Assembly (NCBI GenBank): GCA_013397075.1
Contig: VWZS01002406.1
Location: 186,001 to 250,000, forward strand
Origin: Rhabdornis inornatus
Lineage: Eukaryota > Chordata > Aves > Passeriformes > Rhabdornithidae
Direction: 5' to 3'
DNA: 64,000 nucleotides
In this document: in pieces, positions 1 to 12,300 of the stretch
Numbering within the stretch: position 1 is the first letter of the stretch
How the letters are laid out: every line of letters begins with the position of its first letter
Translations under genes and position numbers: made by a program
The notes under the pieces: model-generated
Databases searched by the model: none
What the model was told of the DNA's origin: nothing
The model's input: the letters and a program-made list of their open reading frames with translations, nothing else

Positions 1-3000
1 AAAACTATCAGGATCAGGGATTGTGTCTTTTTCTGTATCTGTATTGTGCCTGCCACATAGTATTCTAGGAACCTACAATATTATCTATTACAAAAAATAG
101 AATATAAATATTAATTAATAATTATAATATATACCATATCACTGAATTACTTCTGCCAAGGACTAAGGTTTAAAATCAGCTTTTTAAAGATCCCTACATT
201 AACCTCCAGTTTTATCATTGCTGTTTTTGGAGATAAGGTTAGAATTCCATAGCAACTGATTAAAAAGTTGCGTTATTAATATAATACATGTCTTTTTTTC
301 TGCTTGTATTTCTCTAGCTTTTCTTTTCCTTTTTTTCTGGTTTGTTCCTGACCTCTTTTCATTTCTTTTTCCAGTTTATAAATTTTTCCTCTCTTCTTGG
401 CAAGAGGAACAAACTTGTGGCCTGGAGACTTTAAAACATACTCCTGTAGCCATGGATTTCACATACCTAGCCTCTGTCTGCACCGCATTTCAACTGAAAA
501 ACTACACTGAAGGAAATATTTCTGGAAATTTTTATGAACAAGAAGAACTTTACAGCCATTTCTAATTGCCTGGCACTGGTACTGAAGGATGAATGGTGTC
601 AGGAGGCAGGACACACCAACAGGCCTTTGCCAGCCCTGTTAACACCTGCATGAGCCACTGCAGAGACTCAAGAGCAGAGCAATCAGACAAAAAGAAACAG
701 ATCAGAGCACAGCTCTGCTTTGCTTTACTAGCCACCTTTTTTTTATACCACTGTCAAACAGAGGGAAAGCAGCCTGAAAGAAAGTGCTTTCTGTATCATT
801 AAACAAACCAGTGAATGGCCATTTGTTTCACCCACAGTTTCATCAAAAGTTTCAGCCTTCCTCACCAGGCACAGCTTCCTTAACTCCTGAGCAGCAGCCT
901 TTACAGCATGCTGGTGCTACACTACAGGAGTACAGGAGCACCCAGCAGTAGGAGCTCCACATCATCCATTAGTGGATCTGAAGTTCCACACTTCTCTAAA
1001 AGAAATTTACATTCAGGTGGATGGCTAGATCCCTATGGATCAAGTAATGAATTATTATTTCATTGTGGCAGTGCAGTGGTAAGGAAAGCAGTCCCTGACA
1101 ATCTGATTTGATATATAGAGTATGATTTTCCATTGCTAGACTTTATGACTCCCATCTACACTTTAGAATTCCTAATTTCTTCCAACAAAACTGCCACAGG
1201 ATGTCCAGTACAGTACTTGTCATGGATCTGAGATCTTCAACCCAATCTTGCCTATTAGAGATGTAGGAAGATATCAAATTACTTGCTAATATTTATTTGG
1301 AGATTTCCTCCTTTCTTTGGCTTTCATATTAGATTTTGTTACAATCTAGGCATTAAGCAACCTGTCACTGAAATTCACAGTGAGACCCCTGTTCTGCAGG
1401 TTTTGAAGCATTGTTTGCACATCACCACAGAAGTTTTAGATTTTTGTATTTTGCAGGACTAGTCAAGACACCTCTACAATGTGTCAGAAGGATACAATTA
1501 TATTGCAAATGCCCATGAGTACAGATGTATATGAACACTAATGCAGGGTGCTCCAGAAGCAGGAGGTAATGTCAGTAATGAAGTCATTTACTACACAATC
1601 AGGAATGCTTTTCAAATCTACTTGCTCAGCTATGTGGACTCTCAGAAGATAATGGCTGATCACACTTCCAGCACATTACTCTATATCCACTAATAATCTA
1701 GAAAACGTAACATTCATATTTGCTTAGTATTTGCTTTAATTTATAGCTTTGTGCTAACTCATTAAACAAATAGGATGATGCCTAAATTCAGAGGAATCTT
1801 ACTGCATGCTCCTCTGCAAAAATGCTGAGGTTGTATTGCTCCAAATGAGATTGTTAGTCTGTAGAGATATCGGTTTCTTTCAAGGCTAGAAGAATTAGTT
1901 TAATTTCACAGACACCAGCATTATGCACCAGATCAGGGGGCTACCATCTCTCCAGTGCTTTCACCTTGGTAAATTCCTTCCATTGCTCTCTCCAGCTTTG
2001 TCAAAAGCAGCAATTTGAAGTTAGAAACATTGCCCTGGAGTTTCTTGTCATACAACCTCTACAACTGAACTAATATATTGAATTTTTTCCCTGGTAGCCA
2101 CACCATCCTCTTTGCATCTTCTCCCCAGCTGAAGAAGCTGCAGTGGTGTATGGCACACACTGTCAGGTTGAGCCCTGCTCAGGAGTAGTTTATTTAATCC
2201 ACTTTTAATCCAGGACATCCTGCATGCCTCCTAAATCTCTTCTTTGAAAGAAGGCTCTAAAAACTCACCTCAAATTTTACCCACATATTTCTCTACCTTC
2301 TTTCCATTCCTGGTAACTTTCACAGAACAAGCAACTGCCAGGCTAAAGTCAGTGAATAGTTGCACTGAGTTTATTTTTAACTTGGAAGTACATGTATCAT
2401 ATGTTATCAAGGAAAAAGCATGAGAAGGGGAAAAAATGTTAGTAGAATTCATATTCATCTTCCATTCCCACAAAAGAGAAAACAGAGGGAGTCTGCCCTG
2501 GAAGCCTTTTAGAAGGACCAAAACAAGAACATGGGAAGAAGGCATGAACTGTGTTAAAACACTCTCCATAAACAAGACCCTGAATTTGATCTAGAAAAAA
2601 TGGTATGCTGATCTAAATAGACTTTTTCTCCTATAGGGATATCAGTAAGAAAACCTGGATAGAATTTAGAGAAACACAGAAAAGGGCATGAAGATCATTT
2701 ACAAGGAATATTGAAAGTATTAAATTATTTGAGCTTGGCTAAATAACGACACAATAATATTTTCAGTTCATAAGTATTTTTGAACTTTATTTTTAAATGC
2801 TGTTTTCACGATGAAGTGAAGCTAATATGTGGACCACTCCTTTTAATACAGTATCTCCCTGGCAACCCGACCAGCAAAACAGAAAAAGAGATTAAATGAC
2901 CAATCATTCCTTCCATCTCTCATGTCTTCAATTTCTTTGCTGGATGGCTGATAAAGTGCTCGGACTCTGTGACTCCTGTGGGTGAAGTCCAATGCAGTAT

Positions 3001-5980
3001 TTCCTTTGGCAGCACTCCGTGTGTGCAGTTAGATGTTATGCTGTGCTGGTATCACATGGCTGTCTGAAGGAGAAAAAACCTCTTTGGAGTGCCAGCAATA
3101 AAGGCTTGGCTATCACAGGGCCAAAATTGCAGTATTTCCCTACGAGTATTATTAAGCCTTAACTTGCAGAAACATCAAGGAGATTTTGGGAAGATCAGAC
3201 AACTGATCCAGGAGCTATGGAAGGGAATGGTTCCCTGGAAGGGCACCTAGCTTGCCAGCCCAAAAAGAGTAACTCACAGCAATTCAGGAACTCAGAACAG
3301 ATGATGGAGAACATGCAAATGTGTTACTGACTGAGAAAAATGATAGATCCTCAAAATCATATACCCGAACTGATGTGTACAGTCTTCAAAATTATTCCAG
3401 CTAAAAGAAGGAACACCTTCTGCCAGGCATGTCCCTGATGCAACCCTCCTTGTGTGTCACTCAGTGCCCCTGCCCTTCTCAGTCTGAGACAGGGGGGCTC
3501 TCATGCACTCTCCAGGTCCCTCCCAGTGTGCAGCTGCCTCTGTAGGGAATGTATTGCTCTTACACTTCTCTGTCTTTTCTGGCTACTCATTTGCTCTATG
3601 AGCAGAAGCTAGTTTTAACCTTAAAAACTTAAATTATAGGAATTACTTCTGAGACTGCCTCTATACCCACAGTGCAAAGGAACAACAGAGAGTAGAAAAA
3701 CTGCTCAATCTAAGAGGGCCCAGTTTATTTGTATTTCATCTGTTTCCCTCACCTCGCATTCTCAGAAGTTTAGAGTTTCTTATTCAAAGCTCTCCTAGTT
3801 CAAAAGCCTCTGGAGCTGCTCATTCCCAGGACAAGTTCTTTCTTTTTCAGTTATGGCCCAAAAAAATATGACTAAAGCATACTGGAAAAATGAAATGAAA
3901 ACTATAAAATATGTTCTCAGTACTTATGGCCAGATTATTCAGCACTTGGCAGAGACCAATGAGGATATGGGAAATAGGCTCAAAGAACAGCCCTAAATTT
4001 GGTAACAGTATCTACTTGAAAATATTTGGAACTCTCAATTAGCTGAATCAAGATCTCATTAGCCATATCTATATCACACATGCTCTGAAAAATGGTTATG
4101 CTTTAGTGAAGGAAAAAAAGATAGGGGAAATCCCACTCAGCTGAACTGATTTCCTGATTGCAGACACCCATTTTTAACATCATTAGGTTCTTCAGTTTGT
4201 CAGCATTTTTTTCCTGCTTATGCTCACACAGGTCTTATTCTCAAAAGCAATCCATAAGGGAGTTCTTTAACAGCTGTTTCATCCAGGAAACCCCACACGT
4301 TCCACATGATCTCATACTGAAGCTCTTGAAGGAGAAATTAGGTGACCCATTCCTCAAGGACCTTGTTGGCTCTCTGAAATTAGTTTCACTTGGTGAATAA
4401 AGAAATTCTGTTTATCCATTATGATCTTATGCAGTTAAACGGGCCCATCTTAGATGCTCAGTAACGTTAATCTGGTAACTTCAGATAAAAACATAATTAT
4501 AGATTTAGGTCTAATAAATTTTTTAATGAAAATAAATAAATAAATGAAGACTATTTAATTTATTTTGCGAGCAAGTATTAATGACCTTTTTCTGGCACAA
4601 ATGTGCCTTTGGCTCCCAACAGAGTAGAAATTGTCGCTAACCTGTTCCTGAATATAAACACCTCCTGCCATGCTGAACAGCAGCAGGCATTCATACCAAA
4701 GCAGCACCTACCCTCATGTTCCTTCTGTAAAAACACCATTTTGGAGGGCTGTAGCATAGCCCTTATGTGACTTCAAGCACTTCATTCCGTCATCCCACTC
4801 TTACCCAAATAATAATGGTTTATGGCCATAAGGGGACAGGGAATTCCACGGGCATAAAGTCAAAAGTTAGTTGGTGTGTACAGAGTATCTGCTCTAAAGA
4901 AAGACAACTCTAACCATTGAGGACATGAGCCATTCCTACCCTACTGTTCACACTATCTGTACTATCTCTAACAGGACAGATACCATGCTTCTGCTTCTTG
5001 TCTTTCTTCTAAAAATCTCAGCCTGCATGAAATCACAGCACCTGCCACCTTCTGACTAAAAAGAGGAAAATTTCTTACCATGCACCATAGCGTTTTGACA
5101 TTAGGACCAATTATAAATGAGCAAATAATAATAGCTTTTTAAAAACACCTACATCTCCTCATACATCCCCCAATATAACAAAGCCATAACAAATCATAAC
5201 AAAGCCATGTGTAATAACTTCACCTGATGACAGTGCTATAAGTATTCCCAGCAGGCTTTATAACCGAAATAGGTGTGGAGAAAATAAACTTTTTTGGTGG
5301 AACATATATTTTAAAAGAAACTGTAATTTGTGAATTTCTTTTGAACACATAGAATGACTCAGTGATGCAACTCCCCATCCCCACGTAAGTAACTCTGGCA
5401 TTTTCAAAATAATGTTTTGATTTTAAATGCAATGTTATTTCATTCCAAAATTTTCTTCAGTTGTATGTAAAATATTTAAAAATTATGCTCTAAACAATTT
5501 TACTTTCAGCATTTCCCCCCTAAATTTATTATTTGCTAAAGCTGTTCTTTCTTTTATGGATGACACAGAAGACGTATCTCAAAAAGTTAAAATCCAAGTC
5601 ACTGCCATTTGCACAACTCTTACTATTGCAAAACTCACAGTATCATACCATAACTTCAGTGGAATTGTAGACCACCACACAAAATACTGTAGAAAAGAAA
5701 AACTAGTAGAATTCTTCCATTGGCAAAAGGATAATACATTTTTAATCTCATCTCAAAAGTACAACCATCATTAAGTCTGTGGGATTAATTCTGATAATAA
5801 CATTAAAAATAATTAGAACTTAAATCCTACTTAAAATAATGTAGAGTTAGCAGAGGTAATCACTGAATAAACCAGTTGCTTTCTTGGAATATGTGTCTCT
5901 CAGCTGAAGCAGGATGTCTTTGAAGAGGGAAGACACTGTGTTCAGCACTACAGGGAAAATTTAGCGGTTTGGTTTATACA
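1..5980. other. Intergenic DNA, no gene recognised
   Basis: AT-rich sequence with only short open frames (up to about 115 codons). None of these resembles a known protein or has a convincing splice context. I see small A/T-rich tracts, such as a short AAAT-type run near 4530-4550, but no recognisable LINE, LTR or RNA gene. By synteny this would be the interval between MAL2 and CCN3, which is an inference from gene order in other amniotes. Confidence 0.6.
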
Positions 5981-5984
5981 GCAG

Positions 5985-6215
5985 GAACATCCACGTCCAT
6001 GTTGATCCCCAGAGGCAGCAGTGACTCTGCTGTTCCTGTCACAGCACACACGAGCCTGTCCCGGGCCCATCGCTGCTGTCCTTCAGCACCAGGAGCTGGG
6101 GCTGCAGCTCGGGGAGCGCAGGAAGGACCGGGGATGGTGATGGGGACAGAGGTGCTGTGCGACCCCCACACCTTCCCGGGGAGGGGCACCCCAGGTGAGC
6201 ATTTCCCCTTCTTAT
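5985..6215. other. GC-rich patch of unknown function
   Basis: A local rise in G+C with many CA/GC-rich words inside AT-rich surroundings. Both strands stay open for about 100-124 codons, which is expected when stop codons are rare in GC-rich DNA. The translations match nothing I recognise. It could be a regulatory element, a relic of a GC-rich repeat, or an unrecognised exon. Confidence 0.3.
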
Positions 6216-8700
6216 CCTTGGCTCTTCCTGCCAGAAACACACCCCCACAATGGAGGGTGGTGTGCAACAAACAGCTTAGTCACACCCACACAGTGATAAA
6301 ACTCGACTCTCTTTCGCTGTATCAAGGACAGTTCCACATGTAGCTCATGTGTGATATTAATAACGCCAACAAATGTTAGGAATTTACAGCTGTCAGCTAG
6401 GCTGGAAAGGGATAGCTAAAAATCAAAACCTGTAATATTTTCTAGAAAAATACTGCCATTTATGAAGTAGACTACCAGAGAGGGCATTATTTATGAGACA
6501 GTGCAGGACAAGTGCTGAATTAATCCATCTTATAATTGTACCAGTAAAACATGGTAGGACAAAAGAGCAGAAGGAGAAAGAGGAGGATGTCATGTTTATG
6601 ACAATTTTACTCTAAAAATAGCATTGCTTGCCATACACAAAGAATAGAAGATAATTTTGTAGAGCTACATGTTGTGAAGCAGTGACTTTCACAGGCAGCT
6701 GGCTTTAAAAAGAGGGATAGCACTATGAATGCTTGAATTTTTGTCATGCTTGATATATACCCTGACACCTATGGATAGTTACAGGATCAACCACCAGAAA
6801 CCCTCTAATAGTTGAGCCAGTTTTATTTGTAACTCTATTTCCCGTCTTTTACATACAGATTTTTTCAGCATTTTGGTGGTACAGAAAAACCTTTAAGTAG
6901 ATTCTTAATCCTGAGATTCTGCTGCTGGGCTCTGTTCCTGAACTTACACCTCTCAACACTGTTCTCCAACTGTGTTTCCCTGCAGAGTGAAGAACAGAGG
7001 TTAATTTCTTTACATCTTAGGAGGGATTACTCTTTGCAACAGCTACAGCCAAGGTGACAATCCAAATATTAACTCACTGAAGTAGAGTTCTTTTAAAAAA
7101 GCAAACACAGAGAAACTAAAATATTTATTTGTACTTACTAATTTTGTATCATGAATAAATGCTATTCATTGCCAGCTGAGCCAGCATGAAACTCCTCCAC
7201 TGATCATTATTTTACTCCATGAGAAGTAACAAAGGCTACTTTCATATGATAAGACCTGTATGGCTCACTTTAAAAAGGTGTAAGACAAGACAAACAAAAA
7301 AGTTCAGTTAGGAAAACGAAGCAGCATCCGAGAACTGGCAGTTCCATGGACTCCAAATTATGCATGGAGGAACTGAAATATCCAGGAAAGGATATTTGGC
7401 CTATTTTACTAAAATGTAGCATAATCTCATTTTCATAAATCGTATTTAATAAACAGAGTGTTCATAAACAATTAGAGTTTTAATAAACCTATTAAACACA
7501 TGTAATAGAGGAGGTTTTTTCCAAATTAAGTATGCTGGCAAATATTTTTTCATTTCTTTGACTTCTTCTGCAGTTTTATGTGGTGAAACCCTTTTTTAGA
7601 CACCAGAAGATATTTAAGAGTGGTGTGAAGTAATCTCATTGAAAGGTAAGGAAACTTTCAGTGACTGTGAATGATTATCAGCACTGAAAACCTCTGCAGG
7701 TTCACAAACAGAGAGATAGGCAAAAACAAGTTTTGTATGTGCCCTCTGGCTCACAGGCTTGCTTCTGGGAAAACTAGAGAAACAGTCTTGCTTTTTTTCA
7801 GGAAACCTTCATGCCTGACCAAGAGCACTGTTATTCTGTTCACAAGTAAGGTGCTGTAAAAAGTGGCTGCAGTGACTGTCTAAGTCAGAGACAAAGAAAA
7901 GAAGCAAGGGGGGGAAAAAAGGAGATAAGGAAAGCAAAAATACTTGTTAGGCAGCGGATGGCCTAAATAACCTCAAACTCATACCCAAGCTGCTAATAAT
8001 GTTTGAACAATCCAGTTTTCCCGTTGGCTGGTCATGCTACTTGTGGCTGAGAAAATGAAGGGCCAATACACATCCAGAGATGACATGCCCCTGCACCAGT
8101 GAAGCCCGCTTTCCCCAGAATGCCAGGCTTTTCCAGAAACCCTGCTGTTGCCACTCAGCATCAAGAAAGGAATGGTCACTTTTGTCTAAACCAAAACTTC
8201 TGTCTTGCCATTTCTGGTGCTTTGTTTTGCTTTGGTATTGAGCTACAGTAGCCTTGTAAATTCATGGGTACCATTTGTGTCATGTCTTAAACTTAAAAGA
8301 CATCTTGTTTTCACTAGTCTGTTGACAAGTTTTGTTTACTTTTCAAATACCTTCTCTTTAACAAGCCATAACAGAATTCAGTGTGTATTATCTGCCTCAG
8401 ACAACTGAGGATAAAGAATATCTGTATCCTAGCAAGACCCAAGAAGGCCTGCCTTAGGCAGAAGGCAATTCCTGATGAGTAAAACCTGTTAACAGATTTA
8501 GTCTCCTTTAGACTTGGCCTTAAATCTGTCCTGCACATGCTAAAATAACAGCACAGAGCACTGGAGTTACTCCTCCAAAGCATTCCTGAGGCCAGGGCTG
8601 TTGGCTGTGTATCCCCTGTGGTTGCACACACCATGTAGGCACTGAATGGCCTGTGACCACTCACACGCACCGTGATGCACAGAGCAGGGAGGGCTCCCTA
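6216..8700. other. Intergenic DNA upstream of CCN3
   Basis: No gene, tRNA or clear repeat could be recognised. Composition is AT-rich until about 8.6 kb and then rises into the CCN3 CpG-rich region. Distal CCN3 control elements may lie here, but nothing in the sequence singles one out. Confidence 0.5.
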
Positions 8701-9176
8701 TGCAACATCTGTTTCCCATCAGCTGACACACCTGCACCTCTCTAGTAAAGAACAGTGCCCGCGACTTGAAACTGGAGAGTTCAGTGCCCACCAAGCCCAA
8801 AACGCTTCAACGCTGGGACCAGGAGCAATACAGCCCCGAGAGGCGTTCGGCTTTGTGGCGGCTGGTCCCCAGCGCCAAGCACTGCCCAGCAATGCTGGCA
8901 CTGCCCGAGACCGCGGAGCAGCGGCGCGGAGCCGCGGGGAGCACCGTGCCCATGCGGCCCATCTGGGGATGGGCGCTGCGGGCACACGGGGTGAGAAGGG
9001 GCCCGTAGGGACCGGCTGAGGGCGGGAGGCTCCTCGGGGGTGGCACTGGGCCGGCTCTGCCCCCGGGGCTCCCTCCGGTCCCCGCTCCATGCACCGCCCC
9101 GGCAAAGGGGTCGCGCCCGGCGCCGGGCAGGGCAGGGCAGGGGCTCGGCGCCGCCGGGCAGGTGGCGGGGGGGAGC

Positions 9177-9177
9177 N
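9177..9177. other. Assembly gap or unresolved base (N) inside CCN3
   Basis: A single N follows a G-run and sits two bases upstream of the first readable CCN3 codons. Sequence upstream of it does not continue the expected N-terminal part of the IGFBP domain, whereas sequence downstream matches CCN3 exactly in frame. The N therefore probably stands for missing GC-rich sequence rather than one unknown base. Confidence 0.6.
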
Positions 9178-9178
9178 C

Positions 9179-9353
9179 GAGCCGCCGCGCTGCGCCCCGG
9201 GCGTGCCCGCCGTGCTGGACGGCTGCTCCTGCTGCCTGGTGTGCGCCCGGCAGCGCGGAGAGCGCTGCTCCGCGCTGCTGCCCTGCGACGAGAGCAGCGG
9301 CCTCTACTGCGACCGCGGCCCCGAGGACGGCGCGGCCGCCGGCATCTGCATGG
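9179..9353 (+). CDS. CCN3: CCN3 exon 2 (IGFBP domain), start missing
   Basis: In frame from the codons EPPRCAPG to GICM. It ends with one base of a split Val codon at a GTAGGT donor. Nine of the twelve conserved IGFBP-domain cysteines are visible, including the CSCCLVC cluster. The first three, expected just upstream, are absent because the sequence breaks at the N two bases before this segment. Confidence 0.9.
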
Positions 9354-12300
9354 GTAGGTGCGGGGCGGGAGGAGTCCCCGCATGCGGCGGCCCTCGGGGG
9401 GCGGAGGGGAGACCCTCCCGGGCCGGGCCCGCCGCGGGTGTCGCTGCCCCGCCGCTCTCCGCCTGCCCTCCGAACCTCGGCACCCCCGGGGCTGCCCCTG
9501 ATGCTGCGGGCGGTGCCAGCGCGGCCGCCGAGGGGCCGGGAGGGCCGGGAAGTGTCCGATGCCCTCTGCCTCTGCGAAATGCCTCCCCTTTTCCCACTAG
9601 TGCTGGAGGGAGACAACTGCGTGTTTGATGGGATGATTTATCGCAATGGGGAGACGTTCCAGCCCAGCTGCAAGTACCAGTGCACCTGCCGCGACGGCCA
9701 GATCGGCTGCCTGCCCCGCTGCAACCTGGACCTGCTGCTCCCCGGCCCCGACTGCCCCTTCCCCAGAAAAGTCGAAATCCCTGGAGAGTGCTGTGAGAAG
9801 TGGGTCTGCGACCCTGACGATGAAGTGATTTTGGGAGGTTTTGCTATGGCTGGTGAGGAAACTTAAATTAGTTATCATAGTCATTGTGAACAGGAGATAG
9901 TATAATCATGAAAATATCCACAGGATTGCCAGATCTAAGGCACGTTGCTTGTACGGTCGGATTTTTTTCTGACCTAGAGTGACTAGTAGGTCGTGCTTAT
10001 GAATAATGACAGAGCTCAACAGGTAAAAGAAAGATTCAGAGGATGAATATGCATAGCAGTTTTAAGAGCTAATTAAGTCAGTTCCCAATTTTTAAATTTC
10101 TGTTTATCTGGTACACATTAGTTTTGTGACCAGAAGAAAACAAGGACAAGATCCTAATCCTCCAAACATTCCCACACCAAGGAAAGGAAAAAAAAGCTGC
10201 AGCCTTGCTAGTTGCTCTGCAAGAATATATTACAATATACATGCTATTATAACAGCTTAGTCTACAAGAGACTTCCCCCCCCCCCCCCCCNCCCCCCCCC
10301 CCCTTAATTCTGCAGCTTTTACAAGTGGTCAGCGTGGTAGCTAAAATGCCAATTAATTCCATCCTGTCTGTGCTAGAGTCCTCATGTTTACTGATGGCAT
10401 TAAAAACATTAGACTGCTTGTAGAGGCAGTGGTTATAAACACAGTGGATGGATTTGTAAGAAAACCCAACCCATTCCAAAGTGCAGAACTCAGGCTTTTA
10501 AAAAAGCTAGATAAGATTTTCCCCTTTTTCAATTTTTCCCTATTTTCTTTTTTTCTACTGAATTATGTCTCCATCCCCTTTAAATTATACTATTAGTTCA
10601 ACATGAATTTTCATGACTTTCCACTGAGTGGCGGGCACTACATTCTCTTCCAGTCACTGCTCTTTGTGATCTTGGGCAGTTAGTTATGCCAAAACTCAGC
10701 TAATCCGTTTAAAAAACAAGTGAGATAGGATTGAGAAAGAAAAGCTTGAGTAGTTTTTCAGTGTGCTATGAAGTGTTAGTTGTTAAGCTCATAAGGTATA
10801 AACAAAAAGTTTGACACTTTTCTGTTACCTTTCCTTTTCTTCAATTTGTCTGAAGGTGACAGGCTAACCCGTAAGATGCCTACAGATGAATTGTCTGCAT
10901 TCTTTTAGCAATGGCCATCCCTCTTGGGAGGCCACCTTTTTTGGATCTTTGCCATTCAAAAGGAAGGAAGGCTGTTGTAGAGGAGCTTAACGGCAAGAGC
11001 TGTGACTGAGGCTCAGTTGTATTGTCTCCTCCTGTTTGCTCCTGTGCTAATCAGTGAACCAAACTATGCCTTAGCAATATTTGCATAGTGCAGCTTTACA
11101 CTGCCAGGGGAGCAGGACAGTGGTCAGACTTGACCATGACTTTAAGAACCTGCGATAGCTCCTGGAAGTGGCTTCCCCCTGCCTCCCCACCATCACCCTG
11201 GCTGTAGTCTGTCAATAATTGACAAGATGGGGTGACTTTATGACTCTCAGGAGTAAAAGGACTTTCATTCCACGCTGTCATTAGCTTAGATAAAAAATTC
11301 AGCCTCTCTCCAGTCATACCTAATAAAAATATTTTATGACATAGCTTTAGAACAGATTTGCAACATATTTCCATTAGAAAGAGTGAAGAATAAAAATCTA
11401 TTAGGGTTCCAAAGTGGTTTAAAAGTTGGCAGTAATTCTTCCAGACGTGGACTTGAGTGAACAGAACCTACATGCTTTGCTAATTACACTGATAGACACC
11501 TTTCTGCATCTGGTTTGGAGCTTTTTTTTTTTAGGTGTAGGAAGTTGCTACTCAGGATTCCTAAAATCTTTTGAAATCTTCCTGAAAGCTTTTAAAATTT
11601 CTAAATCCTGTCAAAAGCATGGATTTTGAACCTTTGTTTGTCTCACTTGTTCCTTCCCAGATATGATAGAGCTCAATTAGAGGTTTCATGTGGGTTTTTC
11701 TTGTAATAAACTTCTGTGGGGTTTTGTCTCCAGCCTATAGGCAAGAGGCCACACTTGGGATTGATGTGTCAGATTCAAGTGCCAATTGTATTGAGCAGAC
11801 AACAGAATGGAGTGCTTGTTCCAAGAGCTGTGGAATGGGCTTTTCCACCCGCGTTACCAACAGGAATCAACAGTGTGAAATGGTGAAGCAGACACGGCTC
11901 TGCATGATAAGACCTTGTGAAAATGAAGAGTCATCTGATAAGGTATGTTGCAGAGGGTGAGGCAAGGCAGCAGAATCTCTTCAGCTCTAATTCCAAGGTT
12001 GCAATATGACAGTCTACAATGGTCCAGATGCAATTGTAGATAAATACATCTTTTAGCAGAAGTGCAGCAAGCTGAGTGGTTTTGGTAAAGCATTAGACTT
12101 GCCATGTTTGCTCTGTAGCTTTGTGCTGCACCTCCAGCAGGTCAAGGGAGGGGATTCTGCCCCTCTGCTTCATTCTGGTGACACCCCCCAGAACACTGTG
12201 TCCAGCTCTGGGGCCCTCAGGAAAGACATGGACTTATTGGAGTTAATCCAGAGGAGGGCCACCAAGGACTGGAGCACCTTCCCGATGGGGTAAAGCTGAC

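Larger units (their letters stand above)
8800..9600 (+). promoter_or_regulatory. CCN3: CpG-rich island at the 5' end of CCN3
   Basis: G+C and CpG density jump sharply at about 8.8 kb and stay high through the first readable CCN3 exon and the following short intron, then fall away. This is the normal setting of a vertebrate promoter and first exons. I see no leucine-rich signal-peptide exon and no convincing TATA box here, so the transcription start cannot be placed. An N at 9177 shows that the assembly is incomplete inside the island. Confidence 0.55.

Noticed and set aside
5969..6343. 124-codon open frame in the upstream GC-rich patch
   Set aside because: No similarity to a known protein, and a frame of equal openness exists on the opposite strand. 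Kept only as a composition anomaly.
8953..8992. ATG followed by about 13 codons and a GTGAGA donor-like site as a possible CCN3 exon 1
   Set aside because: The peptide (MRPIWGWALRAHG) lacks the leucine-rich core of a signal peptide and does not resemble known CCN3 N-termini.
8781..9616. Long - strand open frames (200 and 269 codons) across the CpG island
   Set aside because: They are antisense shadows of the CCN3 IGFBP exon in GC-rich DNA, where stop codons are rare. They also read through the N.
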